In this document: piece after piece, positions 1 to 7,653 of the stretch
Numbering within the stretch: position 1 is the stretch's first letter
Layout of the letters: every line of letters begins with the position of its first letter
Source of the DNA: JAAXHF01 sp963665955
GTDB taxonomy: Bacteria > Desulfobacterota > Binatia > Bin18
Direction of reading: 5' to 3'
Length of the DNA stretch: 64,000 nucleotides
NCBI GenBank assembly: GCA_965231765.1
Contig: OZ246887.1
Span: 1,736,001 to 1,800,000 of the forward strand
Made by a program: the position numbers and the translations under genes
The notes under the pieces: generated by a model
What the model was told of the DNA's origin: nothing
What the model saw: the letters and a program-made list of their open reading frames with translations, nothing else
The model's database searches: none

Positions 1-1068
1 ACGCTGGTTGTGCTCTTCCTCATGCCAGCCCTGCTCCTCGTCTTGTTCTCTTACATCATCACCACTGACTTTGATCATCTTCCGCTGGGCGTGCTCGACC
101 GCTCACACACCCGCCACAGTCGGGACTTGATGCGAGCCATCGACTCGACTGGCTTTTTTCATCTCCTACCGCTGCATGATCTGGACGACGCGCATGAGAT
201 GTTCAGCCGCGAGCACTATCGGGCAGCCCTGATTATCCCAGCTGATTTCAGTGAAGTGATTGCGAATGGCAAGGAAGTCCGTCTCGGGCTACTGCTGGAT
301 GGCTCTGATACTACTCTGAGTACGAGCACCGAAGGCTTTCTGACTGCCATCGCAGCCACCTATTACGCAAAAATCCGCCTCGAACGTACGCCACCGACCG
401 AACGCAATTTAAGACCCAGACCAGCCGGGCAAGTCGTCACCACCCGGCGTGTCCTGTTCAATCCGAGCTTGTCTGGCACAGCCTTTATGATCCCAGGTTT
501 GCTCGGACTCATCAGTCTGTTCGTCACCGTGCTGAATACCACCCTGGCTATGGTCCGAGAGCGCGATGCTGGAACACTTGAGCAACTCTTGGTGACTCCA
601 GTCACCCCAACCGAAGTCGTCTTGGGAAAGATTCTCCCTTTTGCCGGGGTGGCGATGGTGGCTGTTGTCCTGGTCATTAGCGTCGGCTGGCTGCTTTTTG
701 GCGTCGCGCCAAAGGGGAGTCTTGTCTTGCTTCTGGCTGTCACGCCAATCTTTCTGTTGATTGGCTTATCAGTCGGATTGTTAATATCGAGTGTGGCGAG
801 TTCTTCTGCTGATGCGGTTGAGCGTTCGGTCCTCGTCATGGTTCCCCAGTTGATGTTGTCGGGCACTATTTTTCCGCTGGCTTTGATGGCCTGGCCCTTT
901 CAGCTGATTGGCGAGATTATCCCACTGACACACTACATCCGCATCTCACGCGGTATTTACCTCAAAGGCCAGGGCCTTGATGAATTGTGGACTGAGATTG
1001 CCTGCTTAGTGGGTTTTCTCATCTTCTTACTGGTCCGCGCTTCAAAGGCGATTAAGAAACAAGCGTAA
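1..1068 (+). CDS. ABC-2 type export permease, 5' end cut off by window
   Basis: Integral membrane subunit of an ABC-2 exporter (YhhJ/YbhS/YbhR class, drug or lipid efflux). The reading frame is open from base 1, so the true start lies upstream. The visible protein has an outer-face loop in its first half, then about five hydrophobic segments in the second half. After the first of these comes the family motif RERDAGTLEQLLVTP, followed by the VLGKILPF segment. It is followed after 14 bases by a second permease of the same family, so the two probably form a heterodimer with an ATPase and a membrane-fusion protein encoded upstream of the window. Substrate cannot be told from sequence. The family call is sure; the missing N-terminus is probably only the first cytoplasmic stretch and part of the first membrane helix. 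Confidence 0.9.
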   Translation, partial: TLVVLFLMPALLLVLFSYIITTDFDHLPLGVLDRSHTRHSRDLMRAIDSTGFFHLLPLHDLDDAHEMFSREHYRAALIIPADFSEVIANGKEVRLGLLLDGSDTTLSTSTEGFLTAIAATYYAKIRLERTPPTERNLRPRPAGQVVTTRRVLFNPSLSGTAFMIPGLLGLISLFVTVLNTTLAMVRERDAGTLEQLLVTPVTPTEVVLGKILPFAGVAMVAVVLVISVGWLLFGVAPKGSLVLLLAVTPIFLLIGLSVGLLISSVASSSADAVERSVLVMVPQLMLSGTIFPLALMAWPFQLIGEIIPLTHYIRISRGIYLKGQGLDELWTEIACLVGFLIFLLVRASKAIKKQA

Positions 1069-1082
1069 GGGAAACCAGGAGC

Positions 1083-2216
1083 ATGTATTTTCGCCTCCGA
1101 AACGTCTGGGCTATGGCCCGCAAAGAGGGCCGCACGATGTTGCATGACCATGCACTTCTGGCCGCTATTCTGGCCCAGCCGGTGTTATATCTCATTCTCT
1201 TTGGTCTGGCGATTACCAATGATGTCAACGATGCCCCATGGATTGTGTATGACCAATCACAGACCGCTATTTCCCGTCGCTTAGTGCGCGACCTATCCTC
1301 AATGACCGCACTCCAACCGCCCCAGGTAGCCTTCAGCGAAGAGGCTGTGGTTGATTTTCTGCGTCGTCAAGATGGCATGGTTGGGGTTGTCATTCCGTGG
1401 AATCTTGATGACAAATTACAGCGCCACGAGGAAGCCCCGATTCAAGTTCTTATCAACGGTGCCAATCCAACCGGTGCGCTGCGACTGACGAGTTATATCA
1501 GACAGGCGGCGAACCGGTTTTCTCTGAGCATGTTTCCGACCCGCGACCGAAGCGAACAACGAGTGATACAAGCGACGGTCTCGATTGAAAAGCGCTACTG
1601 GTATAACCCGGGGATTCAAGACCGGTATGGTCTTCTGTCAGCCATGCCAGCCAATATGCTCACCCAAGTGTTGTTTATGATTGCGGCGGTTGCCTTGGTT
1701 CGCGAACGTGAACGTGGCACGTTCGAGCAGCTCCTCGCCACGCCACTCTCGCTGGCTGAGATTATGGTCGGCAAAATGCTGCCGTATGTTGGGGTGGGTT
1801 ATCTCGGACTGTGTATCATGCTGACGGGCAATTACGTCTTTTACGGCATTGCCGTCCAGGGCAGCCTGCTCTTGCTCTTTCTGGTCGCCCTCATGTTCAT
1901 GCTTGCCACACTGTCTTTTGGCATCTTCTGCTCAGCCTGGGCCAAAAACCAACAACAAGCGATCTTTCTGAGTTTCTTTGTCATGTTTCCGTCGGTGATT
2001 ATCACCGGCATCTTGGTGCCGACCGAGAATTTTCCGCCGCTGATCAGTTTTCTGTCCCAGTGTTTACCAGCCCGTTACTTTGCCCATGCCCTGCGGGCGA
2101 TTATCCTGAAAGGTGGGCATTTTTCTGCTGTGGCGCAGGATGTCGTATTTCTCTCGTGCTTTTTTCTGGTGATGCTGTGGGCAGCGGTGAAGGTGACAAA
2201 ACCCAAACTGGGCTGA
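1083..2216 (+). CDS. ABC-2 type export permease (YhhJ/YbhR-like)
   Basis: A 377-residue ABC-2 family permease. A cytoplasmic N-terminus with one hydrophobic helix (about residues 22-45) is followed by a large extracytoplasmic domain, then five helices from about residue 190. The diagnostic motif RERERGTFEQLLATPLS sits near residue 207. The start ATG is preceded by AGGAG at a good distance, and the gene follows its paralogue by 14 bases, so the two are surely co-transcribed. The two permeases are paralogous rather than identical, which suggests a heterodimeric channel for efflux. The C-terminus ends in a short basic tail after the last helix, as is usual. Specific substrate unknown. Confidence 0.92.
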   Translation: MYFRLRNVWAMARKEGRTMLHDHALLAAILAQPVLYLILFGLAITNDVNDAPWIVYDQSQTAISRRLVRDLSSMTALQPPQVAFSEEAVVDFLRRQDGMVGVVIPWNLDDKLQRHEEAPIQVLINGANPTGALRLTSYIRQAANRFSLSMFPTRDRSEQRVIQATVSIEKRYWYNPGIQDRYGLLSAMPANMLTQVLFMIAAVALVRERERGTFEQLLATPLSLAEIMVGKMLPYVGVGYLGLCIMLTGNYVFYGIAVQGSLLLLFLVALMFMLATLSFGIFCSAWAKNQQQAIFLSFFVMFPSVIITGILVPTENFPPLISFLSQCLPARYFAHALRAIILKGGHFSAVAQDVVFLSCFFLVMLWAAVKVTKPKLG

Positions 2217-2224
2217 AGCCACAC

Positions 2225-2449
2225 CTAGCCCCCTTTTCTCCACTCCCGGTAACTGTCAGGCGTCAGGATCTCCCAATAATGGCGACACGCAGGGACTTCA
2301 CAAAAGGCCAGCGTCTGAGAGGTAAAATGCCGCTTGCGGTAGAAGCGGAGTTCACAAGGATAACGCTTAATTTTTTTAGTGAACGCCCCGCACTCAGGAC
2401 AACGGGCGCTCACCAAGGTGTTCTTCTTCCAGACTTCTTGTATCGCCAT
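2225..2449 (-). CDS. small zinc-ribbon-like protein, function unknown
   Basis: A 74-residue basic protein with four cysteines in two pairs: CPEC near residue 17 and C..(V)PAC near residue 50. This is the pattern of a small zinc ribbon. It lies tail-to-tail with the permease gene (9 bases apart) and just downstream of ispG on the same strand, so it may be the last gene of that transcript. An alternative ATG five codons upstream would give 79 residues. I chose the inner start because a weak AGGT precedes it and the outer one has no visible ribosome site. No known function; real-gene status is likely but not certain. Confidence 0.5.
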   Translation of the reverse strand: MAIQEVWKKNTLVSARCPECGAFTKKIKRYPCELRFYRKRHFTSQTLAFCEVPACRHYWEILTPDSYREWRKGG

Positions 2450-2498
2450 ACGCTGACCTGTCATGGGGGGCGATTTTCAGCGTACGAACAGCACGTCT

Positions 2499-3626
2499 TT
2501 ACTTTGCCTGCTCGGCAATCAGTGAATCGAGCTCTTGCCTGAGTCGGTCGAGCACAACATCATACCCAAAGTGGCCAAGCTTGGTGCTTTTCTTTTTGAG
2601 ATTGACAGTCGTCGGTCCACACCATAAACCCAGGTCCGCATCGTCGGTCTCGCCCGGCCCGTTGACCCGACAGCCCATGACGGCAATCGTAATCTGGTGC
2701 TCCTTGGCGTACACGGTCATCTCTTTGACCTGCTGGGCAAGTTCAACAAATTTCTCGTTCTCGACCCGTGAACAGCTGGGACACGAAATAATATTAAGAC
2801 CCGAACCAAAGTCCGGCACGGAACGAAAACGGCCGGCTTTCACATCCTCAATGATCTGAAAGCCAGCGGTGACTTCCTCATGTTTGCGCTCATTGGGCAA
2901 AGTCAGCGAGACACGGAGCGTATCGCCTACTCCATTGACGAGGAGTTTCTCAAAAGCGATTCGGCTTTTAATCACCCCATCTGGGGGCAATCCCGCCTCA
3001 GTCACGCCCAAATGCAAAGGCACATCAGGCCGGGCAGCGGCAAAGCGTGAGTTGGCTTCCACGACCTTAGCCGGGTCTGAATCTTTCAACGAAACGACAA
3101 AACGCCCAAAGCCAAGCTCATCCATCAGCTGGCAATGGTAAAGCGTTGATTGAATCAGGGCTTCCATCTGGTCGCCTGGATATTTTTCTAAAAAAGCAGG
3201 CGCAACCGAGCCGCAGTTCACCCCAACCCGCAAGGCCACATCGTTGTCGCGGGCGATATCAACGATCCAGGCCACTTTCTCTGGAATCGTTTTTCTCTTT
3301 TCGATGTGATGCAGATGACCAGGGTTATAGCGAATTTTGTCGACATACGGGGCGACCGTGTCCGCTATCTTATAATTTTCCTGGAGATCAACCGACAGCG
3401 TTGCGGTCGTTTGAGAACGGATCTCTTTGAGCGCTGCGGCTTCTTTGGGGTTATCGACTGCAATGCGGACCACACCAGCCCCAGCTGCTTCAAGTTGATT
3501 GACCTGCGCCACAGTCGCATCAATGTTTGTGGTCTTGGTCGCACACATACTCTGGACAACAATGGGTGCGCCAGCCCCAACCTGATATTTTCCAATCCGA
3601 ACTGCCCGTGTGGGAGTCTGTTCCAT
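2499..3626 (-). CDS. ispG: 4-hydroxy-3-methylbut-2-en-1-yl diphosphate synthase
   Basis: IspG (GcpE), a [4Fe-4S] enzyme of the non-mevalonate isoprenoid route. It converts methylerythritol cyclodiphosphate to HMBPP in the cytoplasm. The 375-residue product begins MEQTPTRAVRIGKYQVG, followed by the conserved PIVVQSM, and the TIM-barrel segment carries VRIAVDNPKEAAAL and LRVGVNCGSV. The cluster cysteines are in ISCPSCSR (two) and in AVMGCRVNGPGE. The frame is open 64 codons further upstream, but that extension is not IspG-like, and a GGGAGG ribosome site sits just before the chosen ATG. Length fits the bacterial short form. A 56-residue gene lies upstream on the same strand. Confidence 0.97.
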   Translation of the reverse strand: MEQTPTRAVRIGKYQVGAGAPIVVQSMCATKTTNIDATVAQVNQLEAAGAGVVRIAVDNPKEAAALKEIRSQTTATLSVDLQENYKIADTVAPYVDKIRYNPGHLHHIEKRKTIPEKVAWIVDIARDNDVALRVGVNCGSVAPAFLEKYPGDQMEALIQSTLYHCQLMDELGFGRFVVSLKDSDPAKVVEANSRFAAARPDVPLHLGVTEAGLPPDGVIKSRIAFEKLLVNGVGDTLRVSLTLPNERKHEEVTAGFQIIEDVKAGRFRSVPDFGSGLNIISCPSCSRVENEKFVELAQQVKEMTVYAKEHQITIAVMGCRVNGPGETDDADLGLWCGPTTVNLKKKSTKLGHFGYDVVLDRLRQELDSLIAEQAK

Positions 3627-3765
3627 ATGATTCCATCCCTCCCCGAATTTCCTGCTCACACTAACCGAGGAAACGCTGAGCATCAACTCCAGACAAGGCC
3701 AGAAGAGGAAAGAAGGCAGCCGGGGCGGAGGCAGCACCCCGGTCACGTATACACAGCACGGTAGA

Positions 3766-3936
3766 TTAGTGCTGTACTGGCATTTTAACGATGGGAGCAG
3801 CAGGATGCTTTTTAGCATACTCCTGCAGTTGGGTTTGAATTTCGGCTATCCAGCGCTGAGCTTTGTCTTGGTCGATTTCTCCGGCTGCCTGTTTCCGCTC
3901 AATCTCATCGAGAAATCGTTCAAAAAAGGTTTTCAT
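3766..3936 (-). CDS. 56-residue charged hypothetical protein
   Basis: A short gene starting MKTFFERFLDEIERKQAAGE and ending at TAA. The product is acidic-amphipathic, probably two helices, with Lys/Ala-rich and Pro-containing C-terminus (HPAAPIVKMP). A strong ribosome site (GGAGGGAAG) lies seven bases before the ATG, which is the main reason to believe it. It sits 139 bases upstream of ispG and 145 bases downstream of the PDZ-protein gene, all on the same strand. No signal peptide, no membrane segment, no metal-binding residues. I do not recognise the family. Confidence 0.6.
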   Translation of the reverse strand: MKTFFERFLDEIERKQAAGEIDQDKAQRWIAEIQTQLQEYAKKHPAAPIVKMPVQH

Positions 3937-4081
3937 GAACCTTCCCTCCAGGCTCAGACTGGCAGAAATAAAAGAGGGAGTCTAGGCCGCTTTTTGCAGT
4001 GCTGGGTCCGGTAAGACGTCGCCCCGCTCATACGGGCGGCTGAGGCCAGGGGTGACACACTCTGTCAGCTGCGGGGGCTGC

Positions 4082-4819
4082 TCAGAACGGTTCTTCTTCA
4101 AGCGTGACCGCAATCTGCATAGGCTTTCCAGCCCGCACAATCGAGAAGGAGACACTGTCCCCAGGTTGGTATTGTCGCATAACTTCAGTGAACGCTTGGG
4201 CGTCTGGGGTCGGCGTATTGTTGATGGACACAATCAGATCCCCGGGAGCGTCTCTGTGGGTATACATCTGGTGGGCGATAGCCAGAGGAATGGCAAATGG
4301 CGCTGCTGGTGACATTGCCAGCGCCACGATAGCCGCCCTGAACAAGCCGCTGCCTTCTTCCTCCGGGGCGTTTGCACCGATAAAGCCGGCGCGATGGGCT
4401 GGACTGCCCGGCACCAGGCTCAGGACTTTGACCCCCGGAGGGCCTTGTTCAGCTGTCGCGTATAACACCCCCAGATAGGTCCGTTGTCCTCCAATAGCAT
4501 AGGCTCCTGCGTGTTCAGACGGAATAGCTGCCTGTTGCGGCGTGTTGGCGTAGGGGTCATAGCTTTGATTTTGGCCAGCTTGTGCAGGCCCGGCACTGTC
4601 TTGATACGGATCCTGATACGGATCCTGATACGAATCTTGGGAAGAGTCCTGATACGAGTCGGCCTGGGGAACAGGGATTTCAAGGATTTGGGGAGCGCCG
4701 ACGGTCCTTCTTGGGCCAGACTCTGCCTGAGGAGCGGAGCGACTGTCTTGGGCAAAGAGCGACGTCGGTAAGACCCACGTCGCGACCAGTAACCCACAAG
4801 CAATAGATAGCGTTTTCAT
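4082..4819 (-). CDS. secreted PDZ-domain protein with Gln/Tyr/Asp repeat linker
   Basis: A 245-residue exported protein. Residues 1-23 are a signal peptide (cleavage near LFAQ). A low-complexity linker about residues 55-80 is built from SYQD/PYQD repeats. From about residue 110 there is a PDZ domain: YLGVLYA at its start, then VLSLVPGSPAHRAGF, the GDLIVSIN strand and PGDSVSFSIVR near the end. The PDZ core appears to be split by an Ala-rich hydrophobic insert (about residues 155-190). Such domains in envelope proteins bind C-termini of partners, often with proteases, but no protease domain is present here. The start ATG is preceded by GGAGGGCAGCG. Partner unknown. Confidence 0.8.
   Translation of the reverse strand: MKTLSIACGLLVATWVLPTSLFAQDSRSAPQAESGPRRTVGAPQILEIPVPQADSYQDSSQDSYQDPYQDPYQDSAGPAQAGQNQSYDPYANTPQQAAIPSEHAGAYAIGGQRTYLGVLYATAEQGPPGVKVLSLVPGSPAHRAGFIGANAPEEEGSGLFRAAIVALAMSPAAPFAIPLAIAHQMYTHRDAPGDLIVSINNTPTPDAQAFTEVMRQYQPGDSVSFSIVRAGKPMQIAVTLEEEPF
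4596..4657 (-). repeat. short tandem repeat coding the Gln/Tyr/Asp linker
   Basis: Three to five degenerate 12-base units (CCTGATACGGAT on the plus strand) in tandem, in frame with the PDZ-protein gene and coding SYQD/PYQD. The unit length is a multiple of three, so copy-number change would lengthen or shorten the linker without breaking the frame. Confidence 0.75.
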
Positions 4820-4934
4820 CGCTGCCCTCCTTCGTGACGAACCGGCTCATCGTGATACGATCATCCAACACCATCGTCCAATACGATGTCATGGCCTCAC
4901 TACTATTTCACCATATAGAGAATATGCAAGCCTG

Positions 4935-5079
4935 AGAAGTTGTTGAAAAAGTGTCGCCAGCGCCGGGAGACCCAGCCGCGAGGGGATGAGAAACCGGAGG
5001 GTGCATAGCGGTATATGAAGATTGCGAGACGCCGCGCAACGCCGCTACCCCAAGCGCAGGAGGTTTTTCAACAACTTCT
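4935..5079. mobile_element. 145-bp element with 16-bp perfect terminal inverted repeats (MITE-like)
   Basis: AGAAGTTGTTGAAAAA at 4935-4950 is matched exactly, inverted, by TTTTTCAACAACTTCT at 5064-5079. The 113 bases between carry no convincing open frame. The right repeat runs up to and shares one base with the stop codon of the peroxiredoxin gene. The termini resemble insertion-sequence ends, so a miniature inverted-repeat element or solo IS remnant is the best guess. No clear target duplication is visible. It could also fold as a long-range terminator stem for the peroxiredoxin gene. Confidence 0.6.
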
Positions 5080-5615
5080 TATTCAAGTCCTGTCAGCACC
5101 TGTTCCAGCTCCTGAATAGGGACCATCTCTCCGACCTTCTTGAACCTGACAATACCCTGTTTATCGATGACAATATACGCTCGATTAGCGAGCCGTTTCC
5201 CTTCATCGAGCCAACCGGTGTAGTCTCGTACAACCTCAGGTGCAGCAAAAGCACTCAGCAAGGGATAATCAAGTTTGAGCTGTTGACCAAAGATTTTTTG
5301 GGAAGCGCCATGGTTGGTACTGATCCCCAAGACTTTTGCATTCAGTTTTTTCTCAACAACGTCCTTCTGACCAGAGGACAGCTGAACTGTTCAACCAGAG
5401 GTGAAATCGAGAATATAAAAGAGCAGAACGACATTGTCTTTGCCCCGGAAGTCCTTCAGACAGACTTCACCATCTTGGCTGGAAGGCAGGCAAAAATCCG
5501 GAGCCGGACTGCCGACCTCGGCCGTTGCCCAGGCATGACTGGTCAAGACCAAGGCAAACACAAGACCAGCCGACAGGTGAAACATATGAGAGATGAAAAA
5601 CTGTTTTGGGTGCAT
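5079..5615 (-). CDS. exported selenocysteine-containing peroxiredoxin (AhpC/TSA family)
   Basis: Thiol-peroxidase of the AhpC/TSA-Bcp group that reduces peroxides, probably in the periplasm. The 178-residue product begins MHPKQFF with a signal peptide to about residue 30 (SHAWA), followed by VGSPAPDFCLPSS and LKDFRGKDNVVLLFY. At codon 75 (5391-5393) the frame has TGA, in the context DFTSG-U-TVQLSSGQ. This is exactly where the family has its peroxidatic cysteine (FTPxC-T), and the homologous protein continues in the same frame to GISTNHGASQ and beyond. Reading UGA as Sec restores a full-length peroxiredoxin. A hairpin of bacterial SECIS type follows. There is a Ser at the usual resolving position five residues on, so it is 1-Sec type. 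Start is preceded by AAGGAAAG. The alternative is a nonsense mutation, less likely given the position and hairpin. Confidence 0.85.
5361..5379 (-). promoter_or_regulatory. bacterial SECIS-like stem-loop downstream of UGA
   Basis: On the mRNA the sequence GUCCUCUGGUCAGAAGGAC folds into a seven-pair stem with one bulged A and the four-base loop GGUC. The loop begins 19 bases after the UGA, inside the 16-37 base range known for SelB-dependent elements, and the first loop base is G. The GGUC loop and single-base bulge match the well-known E. coli fdhF element in design. It overlaps coding sequence, as bacterial SECIS elements do. Confidence 0.8.
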
Positions 5616-5696
5616 AGACTTTCCTTTGTGTGATATGACACAACACACATATGGTCTCCCATCAAGAGGCCGCTGAGAATGCGCAGGAGGCGTCCC

Positions 5697-5918
5697 ATGG
5701 CCAAGGCTCAACACTGTCTGATGTGTGCTGAAGAATTGTACAAAATGAGTAATTATGGAGAACCCGCCGATGGACAATGGCCACCTATGGTCGAGGACGA
5801 ACGTTATGGCACGCTGATCATCTGTCCAGAGTGTGACTCCGAGCACCTCACTTTTATTGACGACACCCCTGGCCATCCGCCTGTCCGGCGTATCCGGACG
5901 CTTAAACCACGAGAATAA
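5697..5918 (+). CDS. 73-residue zinc-ribbon-like protein
   Basis: Small protein with two CxxC pairs, CLMC near residue 7 and CPEC near residue 44, the layout of a zinc ribbon or small metal-binding protein. The start ATG (MAKAQHC) is chosen because AGGAGG lies eight bases before it; the frame extends six codons further but without a better site. It stands alone between the divergent peroxiredoxin gene and the convergent DUF35 gene. The C-terminus is basic and Pro/Arg rich. Function unknown. Confidence 0.6.
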   Translation: MAKAQHCLMCAEELYKMSNYGEPADGQWPPMVEDERYGTLIICPECDSEHLTFIDDTPGHPPVRRIRTLKPRE

Positions 5919-5978
5919 CGTTCTTCGTCTGAACGCTTCAAGGGGGCTCCATACAACCCAAGCGCCCCCACGCAGGAG

Positions 5979-6388
5979 TTATCCTACCAAGCGAAACTTC
6001 ACCAACGTCATGTCCTGTGTGACATCATCGTAGGTCGCTTCGACCGGCATGCCGATCTTTACCGCTCCTGGTTCACAGCCAACAATATTCGTCGTAATAC
6101 GCGGACCTTCTTCCAATTCAACAATCGCCACAGTATACGGCACGTCCTCAGCAAAAGCTGGATGGGTTGGTGCCTGGGCAATCGTATACGAATACAGCCT
6201 GCCCTTGCCTGACGCCCGTATCCAGCTCAGGTCCGAAGACAGACACGCAGAGCAGACCTCACGCGGATAAAAGATATGTGCCCCACAGCTGCCACAGCGC
6301 TGGATTTGCAACTCATGCCGTTTTGCCGCGTCCCAAAACGGTTGGGAGGGGACAGTCGGATGAGGAAGGGTTTTTTATACTCTGGCAT
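5979..6388 (-). CDS. DUF35 OB-fold / zinc-ribbon protein, needs one-base frameshift
   Basis: Partner protein of thiolase-like enzymes: an N-terminal helix, a rubredoxin-type zinc ribbon (CGSC and CSAC in RCGSCGAHIFYPREVCSAC), then an OB fold that binds CoA-type substrates. The typical N-terminus starts at the ATG at 6388 (MPEYKK, with an AAGGGAGAG ribosome site). It then must shift by one base in a run of six A (6371-6376) to continue as TLPHPTVPSQPFWDAAKRHE, the family signature, in the downstream frame. Without a shift the protein would lack the helix. So either one A is missing from the assembly or slippage on the A run is used. It follows the thiolase gene by 24 bases; DUF35-thiolase pairs are typical of acyl-CoA degradation. 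Confidence 0.8.
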
Positions 6389-6412
6389 ACTTCTCTCCCT
6401 TCTTGATTGCCT

Positions 6413-7579
6413 TTATTGGACGCCAATAACAAGGCTGCACTGTTCGCTCATAATCCCACCATTGCCGTTGACATAACCCAGCGTGGCGTCCTTGACCTGG
6501 CGTGCCTCGCCCCGGCCCATAAGTTGGCGGACCCCTTCAATCAGATGGCTCATACCACCCGCCAAACCAGGCTGGCCGAACGACAGCTGACCGCCATGCG
6601 TATTCAACGGAAAGTCTCCCTGCCAAGACAGGTCATGATCTTCAACAAAGCGTCCAGCCTCGCCTTTTGGGCAGAAGCCAGCATCTTCAAGCGTCACCAG
6701 CACCGTAATAGTGTAGCAGTCATACGGCTGCACAAAGTCCATATCTTGGGGCGTGACCTCAGCCATTTTGAAGGCCGCTTCGGCAGCTGGTTTGACGAGC
6801 GAAGTCGTCAGGCTTTCGGCTCGGGTAATACTGCAATGCCCGCCCGCTTCACCAGCGCCTAACAGATAAACTGGTAGATGAGGACCATCCTTCGCTCGCT
6901 CAGCACTGGTCACAATAAACGCGCCCCCACCTGTACATGGGCTGACAATTTCCAGCAAATGCAAAGGATCAACAATCATGCGTGAGTTCAGCACATCCTC
7001 AATGCCAATCTCCTTGTTGCCGAACAAAGCGGCGGGATTTTTACACGCGTTTTTGCGCTGATCGACAGCGACCTTGGCCATTTGTTCAGAGGTCGTGCCA
7101 AACTCATACATATGGCGTTGGGCAATGAGGGCATACCCCGGGTTTGCCGCAATCAAGCCATACGGCGCATCAAATTCAGCATCCATACGCGGAAATGGCG
7201 GAGGTTTTGCACCGTCCATTGTCTTGCTTGTCCAGGAATCGCCCAAGACACACAGGACGTTTTTGCACATGCCCGCTTCGATAGCGGCGGCCGCCCGCCA
7301 GAACATGCCAGTCGATGACGCGCCGCCTAATTCAACTTGATCAAAATAGCGCGGATGGAATTGCAAATATTCGGCCACAACAGACGGCCACAGCACGCTA
7401 AAATCGCCAATCGCCATGCCGGTCAGCAAGCCATCAATATCTTTCTTTTCCAAGCCCGCATCAGCAATTGCGTCCCGCGCGACTTCGCCAATAATCCCCA
7501 GCGGCGTTTTCCCCCCCCCGCCTTTTTGCGGTGTCATTTCAGCAAAGCCAATAACCGCAGCGTTTCCCTTTAAACTCAT
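6413..7579 (-). CDS. thiolase-family protein (SCP-x / acetyl-CoA acetyltransferase-like)
   Basis: A 388-residue member of the lipid-transfer-type thiolase family that works with DUF35 partners in acyl-CoA or steroid side-chain metabolism. Visible features: MSLKGNAAVIGFAEMTPQK at the N-terminus, the substrate-loop region GGASSTGMFWRAAAAIEAG near residue 80, and the C-terminal NTHGGQLSFGQPGLAGGMSHL and YVNGNGGIMSEQ stretches. The classic catalytic Cys of the first half is not at the usual site (SST in its place). This is common in this subfamily and leaves the exact reaction open. Start chosen for the GGAGGGGAAG before the ATG. Located 74 bases downstream of the sirtuin gene. Confidence 0.85.
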   Translation of the reverse strand: MSLKGNAAVIGFAEMTPQKGGGGKTPLGIIGEVARDAIADAGLEKKDIDGLLTGMAIGDFSVLWPSVVAEYLQFHPRYFDQVELGGASSTGMFWRAAAAIEAGMCKNVLCVLGDSWTSKTMDGAKPPPFPRMDAEFDAPYGLIAANPGYALIAQRHMYEFGTTSEQMAKVAVDQRKNACKNPAALFGNKEIGIEDVLNSRMIVDPLHLLEIVSPCTGGGAFIVTSAERAKDGPHLPVYLLGAGEAGGHCSITRAESLTTSLVKPAAEAAFKMAEVTPQDMDFVQPYDCYTITVLVTLEDAGFCPKGEAGRFVEDHDLSWQGDFPLNTHGGQLSFGQPGLAGGMSHLIEGVRQLMGRGEARQVKDATLGYVNGNGGIMSEQCSLVIGVQ

Positions 7580-7653
7580 GCTTCCCCTCCTGTTGTTGTG
7601 GACCAGAGCTGTTGCGCTCGCGAGAGTAGGATCTGACTCTCTCCTTTTCAGCC

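Noticed and set aside
5079..5876. Peroxiredoxin as a simple nonsense pseudogene
   Set aside because: Stop is exactly at the catalytic position, both halves are otherwise intact in one frame, and a SECIS-type stem follows.
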